This document shows positions 25,843 to 33,625 of a DNA stretch of 64,000 nt, in pieces; within the stretch, counting starts at the first letter, position 1; every line of letters begins with the position of its first letter. The stretch comes from Cellvibrio sp. PSBB006 (GTDB taxonomy: Bacteria > Pseudomonadota > Gammaproteobacteria > Pseudomonadales > Cellvibrionaceae): positions 4,028,001 to 4,092,000 of the forward strand of contig NZ_CP021382.1 of assembly GCF_002162135.1 (NCBI RefSeq). The letters run 5' to 3'. Both the position numbers and the translations under genes were made by a program. The notes below the pieces were generated by a model, which was not told where the DNA came from, did not search any database, and was given only the letters and a program-made list of their open reading frames with translations.

Positions 25843-27174
25843 ATGAGCATTGTGTTGGGTAGCAAAGAATATTTCCCCGGTATCGGCAAAATCGGCTATG
25901 AAGGTCCGGATTCCGATAACCCACTCGCGTATAAATACTACGACGAGAATCGTGTCGTCGCTGGCAAAACCATGAAAGAACATTTCAGGTTTGCAGTTTG
26001 TTACTGGCACACTTTCTGTGGCGCAGGCCATGATCCTTTTGGTCCAGGTCCTTTCCATTTTCCCTGGGCGGGCACCGCTGATGCGATAGGCCGCGCGCGC
26101 GAAAAGATGGACGCTGCGTTTGAATTTATTACCAAGCTGGGCGTACCTTACTACTGCTTCCACGACATCGATCTGGTTGACGAAGGCAGCACCCGTGCTG
26201 AAACCTCCAAGCGTTTGCAGACCATTGTTGAATACGCAAAAGAAAAACAAAAAGCGTCTGGCGTAAAACTCTTGTGGGGCACGGCCAACCTGTTCACCAA
26301 TCCGCGTTACATGAACGGCGCTTCAACCAACCCGGATTTCAATACCGTTGCTTACGCGGGTGCACAGTTGAAAGATGCGCTCGATGCAACCATCGCCCTG
26401 AACGGTGAGAACTATGTTTTCTGGGGTGGTCGTGAAGGTTACATGAGCCTGATCAACACCGACATGAAGCGTGAACAGGAACACATGGCGCGCTTCCTGA
26501 CTATGGCTCGCGATTACGCGCGTGGCCAAGGCTTTAAAGGTACGTTCTTCATTGAGCCCAAGCCCATGGAGCCATCCAAGCATCAATACGATTTTGATGC
26601 CGCAACGGTCATCGGCTTCTTGCGTCACCACGGTCTGGATAAAGATTTCAAATTAAATCTGGAAACCAACCACGCTACACTGGCCGGTCACACTATGGAC
26701 CACGACATGCAAGTGGCTGCTGATGCCGGCATGTTGGGCAGCATCGACGCTAACCGCGGCGATTATCAAAATGCCTGGGACACCGACCAGTTCCCCAACA
26801 ATATCAACGAAACCGTTGACATGATGTTGGTATTGCTGCGCAGTGGCGGCTTCCAGGGTGGTGGTGTGAACTTCGATGCGAAAGCTCGTCGTAACTCTAC
26901 TGACTTTGTTGACCGTTTCTACGGCCACATCGGCGGCATGGATACCTTCGCACGCGCGCTGTTGATTGCAGATGATCTGATTCAGAAATCACCGCTGGAA
27001 AAAATGCGCAAAACTCGCTACGCCAGCTTTGATGCCGGTAATGGGTCAGTGTTTGAACAAGGCGATATGACGCTGGAGCAACTGGCTAAACTGGGTAACG
27101 AAAATGGTGAGCCAGCGCAGATCAGCGGCCAGCAAGAGTTGTACGAGAATATTGTTAACCGTTACATTCGTTAA
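25843..27174 (+). CDS. xylA: Xylose isomerase
   Basis: A 443-residue xylose isomerase, the usual length of the E. coli-type class. Signatures include [12 protein letters not shown], the VFWGGREGY metal/substrate motif, [16 protein letters not shown] and [17 protein letters not shown] with the metal ligands, and GSIDANRGD. It interconverts D-xylose and D-xylulose in the cytoplasm. I chose ATG 25843 (GAGG nine bases upstream) over the TTG at 25819 because the family N-terminus begins near EYFPGI. It probably forms an operon with xylB. A structured repeat and a terminator lie downstream. Confidence 0.97.
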   Translation: MSIVLGSKEYFPGIGKIGYEGPDSDNPLAYKYYDENRVVAGKTMKEHFRFAVCYWHTFCGAGHDPFGPGPFHFPWAGTADAIGRAREKMDAAFEFITKLGVPYYCFHDIDLVDEGSTRAETSKRLQTIVEYAKEKQKASGVKLLWGTANLFTNPRYMNGASTNPDFNTVAYAGAQLKDALDATIALNGENYVFWGGREGYMSLINTDMKREQEHMARFLTMARDYARGQGFKGTFFIEPKPMEPSKHQYDFDAATVIGFLRHHGLDKDFKLNLETNHATLAGHTMDHDMQVAADAGMLGSIDANRGDYQNAWDTDQFPNNINETVDMMLVLLRSGGFQGGGVNFDAKARRNSTDFVDRFYGHIGGMDTFARALLIADDLIQKSPLEKMRKTRYASFDAGNGSVFEQGDMTLEQLAKLGNENGEPAQISGQQELYENIVNRYIR

Positions 27175-27185
27175 GCGTTAATCCT

Positions 27186-27227
27186 GGAAACCTCTGAAAA
27201 AGTTTGCGTCATTGTTCAGAGGTTTCC
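27186..27227. repeat. Dispersed inverted repeat, family 2, copy A
   Basis: Perfect 13-bp arms GGAAACCTCTGAA (27186-27198) and TTCAGAGGTTTCC (27215-27227) begin 11 bases after the xylA stop. The same arms recur at 47844-47900, 20 kb away. No coding capacity. Confidence 0.75.
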
Positions 27228-27240
27228 TTGTGGTCCCCCG

Positions 27241-27287
27241 ACTGCCGTTCATCAATGCTAAGCTGAAGATGATCGGCAGTTTTTTTT
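27241..27287 (+). terminator. Rho-independent terminator after xylA
   Basis: ACTGCCG (27241-27247) pairs with CGGCAGT (27274-27280), extended by an inner CATC/GATG pair, and is followed by a run of seven or more T residues. It separates xylBA from the GH3 gene. Confidence 0.75.
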
Positions 27288-27357
27288 CGTCAGTATCTTA
27301 AAAAGCGTTACGGCGCATTGCAGTCGCCGAACAATAAAAATAAACAGGCTTGGGATA

Positions 27358-29829
27358 ATGGTTATGAAATATGTTCGTGCAACATTCAAACGACTGCTCA
27401 TTATTGCAGGAGGATGTATGAGCCTATCCATATCTCTTGCTCCGGCTGATCAGCCGCTGTACAAAGACTCAACCAAACCTATCGATGCCCGCGTCAATGA
27501 TTTGATCACGCGCATGACGCTCGAAGAAAAAGTCGCACAGTTGCAGGCCGTGTGGCTCAAGCGTCAGGAGCTTGAAACTGATGCCGGGGTTTTTACCCCT
27601 GCCAAAGCGAAAGATATTTTGGGGTCGGGAATCGGACAAATTGCGCGTCCGGCAGAAAATAAAGCGCCGGTTTCGCCCAACAAAACACCAGAGCAGACCA
27701 TCGCGTTTGTCAATGCCGCGCAGCGATGGCTAATTGAAAATACCCGTCTGGGCATTCCTGTCATTTTCCACGAAGAAGCCTTGCACGGACACGCAGGTCG
27801 CGATGCCACCAGTTTTCCTCAAGCCATCGCCATGGCCAGTACCTGGGACACGCAACTTGTTGAAAGCATCTATAAAGTATCGGCCCAGGAAATTCGTCGA
27901 CGCGGCGGCACCCAGGCGTTAACACCCATCCTTGATGTGGCACGCGATCCGCGTTGGGGGCGCATTGAAGAAACCATGGGCGAAGATCCCTATTTGGTTG
28001 CAGCCTTGGGCGTAGCCGGGGTTAAGGGTTTTCAAGGCGATGAGCTCGGGCGTATCGGGCCGGATCGTGTGATCGCAACCCTCAAACACCTCGCGGGTCA
28101 TGGCGAGCCCGTGGGCGGCCTGAATACAGCGCCGGCCCCGGTCGGAGAGCGTTTATTGCGCGAAGTTTTTCTGTTTCCATTTGAGGCGGCGGTCAAGCTC
28201 GGTGGTGCGCGTAGTGTGATGGCTTCCTACAACGAAATTGACGGTGTGCCGTCACATGCTAACGGTAAATTGCTCAATGATATCTTGCGCGGTGAATGGG
28301 GTTTTGAGGGCGCGCTGGTGAGCGACTATTTTGCGATTAAGGAATTGGTAACGCGTCATCAGTTATCCGACAGTCTGGAAGATGCCGCTCTTCTCGCACT
28401 CAATGCCGGCGTCGATGTGGAGATGCCGGACGGTGAAACCTTTCCTCTATTGGTCCAGGCAGTTAACGACGGTAAATTGGGTGAGGCGGTTATCGATCAG
28501 GCCGTCGCACGCGTGTTGCACGAAAAATTTCTATTAGGTTTGTTTGAGAACCCCTACACCGATCCGGCTGGCGCTGAAGCATTTATTGGTAACGATCAGC
28601 ATCGTCAGCTGGCACAACAAGCGGCAGAAAAGGCGATGGTGTTATTGAAAAATGACAACAACTTGCTGCCTCTGGATAGCCGCAAAGTGAAATCCATCGC
28701 GTTGATCGGTCCCCATGTCGATGAAGTATTGCTTGGCGGTTACAGCGATGTGCCCGAACACGCGGTCAGTATTTTACAGGGGCTGCAGGAATATCTTGGC
28801 GAGGATATTAACATTCGCCATGAAAAAGGCACCTTGTTGACAATGAATGCCTGGGATCAGGGAGCCGATTCTGTTGCCGCCAACTCCTTCTCGAAAGAAC
28901 GCTGGCACACCGATGAGGTGGTGTTAGCCACGTCGAAAGACACGGCGGGCATGATTAAAAAAGCGGTTGCCGCTGCGAAAAAAAGTGATGTGGCTATTGT
29001 TGTTGTCGGTGATAACGAAGCGACCTCCCGCGAGGCCTGGGCGGAAACCCATCTCGGTGATCGCACAAGTCTTGAATTGGTTGGTGAGCAGCAGGCGTTG
29101 GTTGATGCCGTACTGGCGACTGGCAAGCCGACTGTGGTGTTACTGATTAACGGGCGTCCGTTATCTATCAGCAAGATTGCCAGGGAAGCGCCGGCCATTA
29201 TTGAAGGCTGGTATCTCGGGCAAGAGACAGGTCATGCAGTTGCGCGCGTCCTGTTTGGTGATGTGAACCCCGGCGGTAAATTACCCGTCAGCATTCCCCG
29301 TTCTGTCGGCCACATCCCTGCTTATTACAACCACAAGCCCTCAGCCAAGCGCGGTTATGCTTTTACCGAAACCAGTGCGCTTTATCCCTTTGGTCACGGC
29401 CTGAGTTACACACAATTTACTTACAGCGACCTGAAGGTCAATAAAGCTTCAGCCAAAGCAGGTGATGTGGTGGATATCAGCTTGACGCTGACCAACAGTG
29501 GCACGCGTGATGGTGATGAAGTGGTACAGTTATATATACGCGACCCCATTGCAAGCCTGACGCGCCCGGTAAAAGAATTAAAAGGTTTTCAGCGCGTGCA
29601 TGTCAAAGCGAAAGACAGCGTCAAAGTAACCTTCTCGCTCGCGGTTAATCAACTGGGCTTTTATGATCAACACATGCGGTACGTCGTTGAACCAGGCAAA
29701 GTTGAATTGATGCTCGGCAGCTCATCAGGCGATATACGCCTTAACAGCGAATTTACTATTGTTGGTAAAACAGTAGACGTCAGCAGCAACAAAGCGTATT
29801 TGAGTTTATCAACGGTGTCGCAACCTTAA
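27358..29829 (+). CDS. GH3 family glycosidase, probable beta-xylosidase
   Basis: An 823-residue exported GH3 enzyme: signal peptide (about 1-31), N-terminal barrel with nucleophile Asp323 in GALVSDYFAI, the C-terminal alpha/beta sandwich containing the usual GDNEATSREAW stretch, and a fibronectin-III-like end domain (about 715-800). KHLAGHG and RDPRWGR are typical of the beta-xylosidase/glucosidase branch. It lies just after xylBA, so cleavage of xylo-oligosaccharides to xylose is the likely role; beta-glucosidase activity cannot be excluded. Start ATG 27358 or 27364 are equally possible. It is convergent with the sigma-54 regulator. Confidence 0.9.
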   Translation: MVMKYVRATFKRLLIIAGGCMSLSISLAPADQPLYKDSTKPIDARVNDLITRMTLEEKVAQLQAVWLKRQELETDAGVFTPAKAKDILGSGIGQIARPAENKAPVSPNKTPEQTIAFVNAAQRWLIENTRLGIPVIFHEEALHGHAGRDATSFPQAIAMASTWDTQLVESIYKVSAQEIRRRGGTQALTPILDVARDPRWGRIEETMGEDPYLVAALGVAGVKGFQGDELGRIGPDRVIATLKHLAGHGEPVGGLNTAPAPVGERLLREVFLFPFEAAVKLGGARSVMASYNEIDGVPSHANGKLLNDILRGEWGFEGALVSDYFAIKELVTRHQLSDSLEDAALLALNAGVDVEMPDGETFPLLVQAVNDGKLGEAVIDQAVARVLHEKFLLGLFENPYTDPAGAEAFIGNDQHRQLAQQAAEKAMVLLKNDNNLLPLDSRKVKSIALIGPHVDEVLLGGYSDVPEHAVSILQGLQEYLGEDINIRHEKGTLLTMNAWDQGADSVAANSFSKERWHTDEVVLATSKDTAGMIKKAVAAAKKSDVAIVVVGDNEATSREAWAETHLGDRTSLELVGEQQALVDAVLATGKPTVVLLINGRPLSISKIAREAPAIIEGWYLGQETGHAVARVLFGDVNPGGKLPVSIPRSVGHIPAYYNHKPSAKRGYAFTETSALYPFGHGLSYTQFTYSDLKVNKASAKAGDVVDISLTLTNSGTRDGDEVVQLYIRDPIASLTRPVKELKGFQRVHVKAKDSVKVTFSLAVNQLGFYDQHMRYVVEPGKVELMLGSSSGDIRLNSEFTIVGKTVDVSSNKAYLSLSTVSQP

Positions 29830-29846
29830 CCCTGAATCTTGATTCT

Positions 29847-31271
29847 TTAAAAAGCCGGTGCAGATTGATACAGGCTTTTATCGATTCGGTATTTGCGAAT
29901 TAATTTTCCCAAGGCCCGCCGTTCTTTCCCCGCAATGCGGGCCGCCGCTGACACATTTCCTTCGGCGATAGATAGCACCTGTTTGAGATACTGCTCCTCA
30001 AACTGGGTTATCACCTCTGCCTTGGCATCCTGGAAGCTAAGCTGGGGGTTAATGGTATGAACCATATCTTGTGCATTGATCGCTGAACTTCCGGGAGCGG
30101 GTGATCCATGTGCATACGCCCCGGCAGTCGAATTCAACACAGTATCTGATGATAATAAAAAGGCACGCAGCAGCGTGTTTTCCAATTCCCTGACATTGCC
30201 CGGCCAGGGTTGCTGCATAAGATGGTGAATGAATTGTCCGGACAACTGTTTGGTTGTGGTGCGATATTCTTCGGAGAATTTATAGAGCAATGCTTTGGCA
30301 ATTAATGGAATGTCCTCTTTGCGTTCGCGCAACGATGGCATAACGACGGTCAGCACATTGAGTCGATAAAATAAGTCTTCGCGAAATATTTTTTGTTCTA
30401 CTCGCTGTGGAAGGTTAGCGTTGGTTGCAGCCAGAATCCGCACATCTGCCTGGCGGGTATCGCGGCCGCCGAGTGGACGATATTCGCGGGTTTGCAAAAA
30501 ACGTAACAATGCGGCTTGCGCTTTGGGTGTCAGGCTGTCGACTTCATCCAGAAAAAGTGTTCCGCCATCAGCCAGAGCAACCAGGCCGGCCTGGCTATTT
30601 TTGGCATCGGTAAAAGCGCCTTTTTCATGGCCAAAAAGCTCACTTTCAAATAATTCGTCTGGAATGGCAGCGCAGTTAATGGGAATAAAACCGTGTTCCC
30701 GTCGCTCGCTTAGATAATGGACTGCCCGGGCTGCATTTTCCTTGCCTGTGCCCGTCTCGCCGCAAATTAATACCGGTGCATGACAGCGGGAAATTTTTTG
30801 AATTAATTGCAATGTGTCAACAAACATTGGCGATTGGCCCACCAGGTTTAAGCCGGCAAATGTGTCGAGCAGACTACTGTTTTCTGTTACGGCATGCTGT
30901 GGCTGATCAAATCGCTGAAGGCGGGTGCTGATTTCCCGAGCGCTGCATGGCCAGAAAAGGATGTCGTGAAATAAATGGATTAATTCCGAGTGGAGTGAGT
31001 GTTGTTGCTGACTGATAAGCCCGATATTTATCGCCTGTTTATTTTGAGCGAGCTGTTCAATGATCGGTGTGAAGCAGAACGTTGTTTCGCGTAAAAATGT
31101 ATCGAGGATATAAATAAAAAAGTGAGGCTCTGAATGTGTCGGTTTTATTAAAAAATTTTCAGGCGCTACACACGTGGCTGAAAAATTTTCCTGACTCAGG
31201 AGTAAACATAGATCTTCGGCGAGGTCATTGTGGTCGCTATCACCACAAGAGATAACAGTGATGTTATTCAT
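29847..31271 (-). CDS. Sigma-54-dependent transcriptional activator (AAA+ / Fis-type HTH)
   Basis: A 474-residue bacterial enhancer-binding protein. Residues 1-125 look like a divergent receiver-like domain. The AAA+ domain (about 142-370) has Walker A GETGTGKE (171-178), Walker B GGTLFLDEVD, the sigma-54 contact loop as GAFTDA (218-223) instead of GAFTGA, and the arginine-finger REDLFYRLNV block. A Fis-type helix-turn-helix ends the protein (GNVSAAARIAG...). The essential Thr of the loop is kept, so sigma-54 interaction is plausible. It is divergent from a gene with a near-perfect -24/-12 promoter, its most likely target. I see no clear phosphorylatable pocket and no adjacent kinase, so the activating signal is unknown. 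Confidence 0.92.
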   Translation of the reverse strand: MNNITVISCGDSDHNDLAEDLCLLLSQENFSATCVAPENFLIKPTHSEPHFFIYILDTFLRETTFCFTPIIEQLAQNKQAINIGLISQQQHSLHSELIHLFHDILFWPCSAREISTRLQRFDQPQHAVTENSSLLDTFAGLNLVGQSPMFVDTLQLIQKISRCHAPVLICGETGTGKENAARAVHYLSERREHGFIPINCAAIPDELFESELFGHEKGAFTDAKNSQAGLVALADGGTLFLDEVDSLTPKAQAALLRFLQTREYRPLGGRDTRQADVRILAATNANLPQRVEQKIFREDLFYRLNVLTVVMPSLRERKEDIPLIAKALLYKFSEEYRTTTKQLSGQFIHHLMQQPWPGNVRELENTLLRAFLLSSDTVLNSTAGAYAHGSPAPGSSAINAQDMVHTINPQLSFQDAKAEVITQFEEQYLKQVLSIAEGNVSAAARIAGKERRALGKLIRKYRIDKSLYQSAPAF

Positions 31272-31587
31272 AGTGAACTTCCCATTTTCCTTGTTAACAG
31301 ATCACTACCGGCGATGTCATTGTCGTGTTGTTACATCAATAGCCTTTCTGGCGACTCCATCCATTTAACGCTTATTTGTATTTTGTGTTTACATGCAGCC
31401 TGGCGTCTTGCATCTATACATTTTTTAACATCAGGTTGTTAAAGCTAACACAGAGCATTGCAAAATCAAGTTAATAGAAAGGTATACGGTGCCAATATTT
31501 ATAAATATGCCATCCTCAAAAGCGCTGCTGCTGTTTCATTCTGATTCGTTCTATTGGTTGTTATGCCGTGGTCTGAAACATTCAGGC

Positions 31588-31609
31588 TGTGGGTGAAAAA
31601 GAACCCACA
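31588..31609. promoter_or_regulatory. Candidate upstream activator site
   Basis: An inverted repeat TGTGGGT (31588-31594) and ACCCACA (31603-31609) is centred about 153 bases before the -24 element; a further ACCCAC half-site is at 31682-31687. Distance and symmetry suit an enhancer for the divergent sigma-54 activator. The assignment is inference. It lies in the 558-base gap 31272-31829, which holds no other gene that I can support. Confidence 0.45.
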
Positions 31610-31749
31610 ACCAAACATGCCTAATGATCGTGTGTTGAACGATGTTTATGGATTGATGCACAGGTATGCGGGTTATTTGTGACCCACTGGTAATTGTTAC
31701 GCGTAAAAATTTTTACTTAATGATCAATCAATTAGCACTCTGGGCCCAT

Positions 31750-31765
31750 TGGTATAAATGTTGCT
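31750..31765 (+). promoter_or_regulatory. Sigma-54 (-24/-12) promoter
   Basis: The 16 bases match the sigma-54 consensus TGGYRYRNNNNTTGCW at every position, with GG (31751-31752) and GC (31763-31764) at the required 10-base spacing. Transcription should start near 31776, which excludes the ATG at 31758 as the start of the downstream gene and supports TTG 31830. Confidence 0.8.
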
Positions 31766-31829
31766 GAATTTCATCGGTTGCACTATTGGTGTGCATGATT
31801 GTTCACTCAAAGAAACAGGGAGTAGTGAG

Positions 31830-32108
31830 TTGATCGTAACCGACGCGGAAGAAGATCCAGACATTCAATCCCTGGCTCAGGAAATTGCCCGGTATCTGCA
31901 AGGGCGTGAGCAAGTTGCAGACACCCTTGATGGTATTGTGCATTGGTGGATCTTGCGGCAACGTTTACACGAGGAGCGTCGTAAAGTTGAGCGGGCCATG
32001 GCTTATCTCTATCAACAGGGAATGATCAGCATGCGCAGGTTGCCGGATGGTCGCACCTTGTACGTTGGTCGCTCGCTACCCCCTGACAATCAACATCCGG
32101 ATACTTGA
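31830..32108 (+). CDS. Small winged-helix-like protein of unknown function
   Basis: A 92-residue protein. The middle (ADTLDGIVHWWILRQRLHEERRKVERAMAYLYQQGMI followed by RRLPDGRTLYVG) has the helix-helix-strand-wing pattern of a winged helix, suggesting DNA binding or protein docking. The open frame reaches ATG 31758, but that lies within the sigma-54 promoter, so TTG 31830 with GGGAG upstream is the better start. It is the first gene downstream of the -24/-12 promoter and lies 109 bases ahead of the TonB-C fusion gene. I do not recognise a characterised homologue. Confidence 0.65.
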   Translation: MIVTDAEEDPDIQSLAQEIARYLQGREQVADTLDGIVHWWILRQRLHEERRKVERAMAYLYQQGMISMRRLPDGRTLYVGRSLPPDNQHPDT

Positions 32109-32217
32109 TCCGCCCCTGACACCTTGTCGCTAAATTGTCTTATTCATTGATTACTATCCCGCGGTCGAGTGATCGGTATTTTCCGGTTGGCAGTTTTTGA
32201 CTTGGGGTGGTTGCATC

Positions 32218-33414
32218 ATGTTGTTTGGTAAATCATATCGCAAATTCTTCAGTGCACGGCTGTGGTTTCTGTTGCTGGCGTTATCCGGTGCGGCACAGGC
32301 GGAGCCTTTGTTAAACGGGATTTCCCTGCACAAGGAATTAGGACGCGACCAATTCTGGGGTGCACTTTATACCGAACTATTAAGCAGCGATGCCGAAGTC
32401 TTGTTGAGCAGCCCGGTTGCCAAACGTATGGAGCTGAAAATCCTCGCACCGGAAGGCATGACCTTGCGACGTTTCAGTCGGATGTGGATAGAGGGGGCGG
32501 CGATTAATAACCCCTCGGCCGTGTTAATGGCGCAGGCGGATAACATGGTGTTGTTCGATGGTTTTTTTGGCGGCCGCTTTGAAACTAATGACCACATCGT
32601 GCTCAGTGTTGTGCCGGGCCAGGGTGTTGATGTGGTGGTGAACAATACCCTGCTCGGGAATGTTCCCGACGATAATTTTTTTGCATTGTTATTACGTTCA
32701 TGGTTGGGGCGTGTGCCCTTATCATCTGGTTATCGTGATGATCTGTTGCTGATGGGCGATATCGATCCCAATTTGCGTCATCGCTATTTACACCTTGAGC
32801 CGCGTTTAAGCCGTATTGCCGTGGTGGAAAACTGGTTGAAAGAAAAATCAACTGACCCGGCTGACGAGCCGGAAGTCACCGTGGCAGCCGCACCTGCGCT
32901 GGCGCCAACGCTCAAACCGAAGATTGAGGATAAACCGCGCGTAGAAAAACCTGCACCGATTCCGGTACCCGCACCAATTATTGTCGCCAGCACACCACCG
33001 GCCACACAACAACCGGTAAAGCCTGAACCAGTTAAAAAAGCGGTGGCGACAATCGTTGCGCCGGAAAAAGAAAATGCGGAAGAAGAGCGCGCAACGATTA
33101 CCTCGCAGACTTTGCTGGCGCGCCAGTTTTATATTTCCGAAGTGCTGGGCACCATCTATGCCCGTGTCAGTTACCCACGGCGCGCGCAGCAACTGCAACA
33201 GGCGGGCAGCGTGAAATTTAATCTTGTTATTGATGATCAGGGCAACATTAAATCACTAAAGCCCATCGAAACGTCTGATTATGTTTTGCTGAATAAAGCG
33301 GCGGAAGAAGCAGTCAAGGATGCAGCCCCTTTCCCTCCCTTACCTGAGGTGCTCGCCAGTAGCGAATTGGAATTGTTTGTGCCGATAAAATTTTCCCTCG
33401 GAAATCCTTCCTGA
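32218..33414 (+). CDS. Secreted chalcone-isomerase-like / TonB C-terminal domain fusion protein
   Basis: A 398-residue protein. The signal peptide has a short hydrophobic core and an AQA cleavage site (about residue 27). A chalcone-isomerase-like domain follows (about 28-195), then a Pro/Lys/Val-rich linker of about 100 residues, then a TonB C-terminal domain (about 300-398) with SYPRRAQQLQQAGSVKF, the YPxxA motif. Unlike classical TonB, it appears to lose its N-terminal membrane anchor on export, so it may not transmit energy. ATG 32218 is chosen over the frame start at 32197 because of the signal peptide. It is probably driven by the sigma-54 promoter together with the small gene upstream. 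The true role is unknown. Confidence 0.75.
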   Translation: MLFGKSYRKFFSARLWFLLLALSGAAQAEPLLNGISLHKELGRDQFWGALYTELLSSDAEVLLSSPVAKRMELKILAPEGMTLRRFSRMWIEGAAINNPSAVLMAQADNMVLFDGFFGGRFETNDHIVLSVVPGQGVDVVVNNTLLGNVPDDNFFALLLRSWLGRVPLSSGYRDDLLLMGDIDPNLRHRYLHLEPRLSRIAVVENWLKEKSTDPADEPEVTVAAAPALAPTLKPKIEDKPRVEKPAPIPVPAPIIVASTPPATQQPVKPEPVKKAVATIVAPEKENAEEERATITSQTLLARQFYISEVLGTIYARVSYPRRAQQLQQAGSVKFNLVIDDQGNIKSLKPIETSDYVLLNKAAEEAVKDAAPFPPLPEVLASSELELFVPIKFSLGNPS

Positions 33415-33452
33415 TAAAACTATTAATAAACCTGGATGCCTGCACCTTGCGA

Positions 33453-33603
33453 GTTCGGTGTTAGCGCCTGGTTTCGAAACCCTCAAGTCACGACTGCATG
33501 GATGCAGGAGGTAGAGCAACGCAGGAGCAGTTGCCGAGGGACGACTTGAGGGAACTACAAGGATGTATTTATGTGTTTTCGAAACCAGGTGCTAATGCCG
33601 AAC
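33453..33603. repeat. Structured dispersed repeat, family 1, copy B
   Basis: Outer arms of 27 nt (33453-33479 and 33577-33603) pair with three mismatches, all G.U-type. The inner hairpin CCCTCAAGTC/GACTTGAGGG (33480-33489 and 33543-33552) is identical to copy A but its loop is 53 nt instead of 6. It fills the gap between convergent tonB-like and acnA genes, where it may act as a bidirectional terminator or mRNA end. Confidence 0.8.
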
Positions 33604-33625
33604 GCATTCCGAAGTGCAGAACACA

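Noticed and set aside
29849..29880. AAAAGCC/GGCTTTT hairpin after the GH3 gene
   Set aside because: It overlaps the coding end of the convergent regulator and the loop is long; too weak to list as a terminator.
31758..31829. Longer start (ATG 31758) for the small winged-helix gene
   Set aside because: The codon lies within the -24/-12 promoter, upstream of the expected transcription start.
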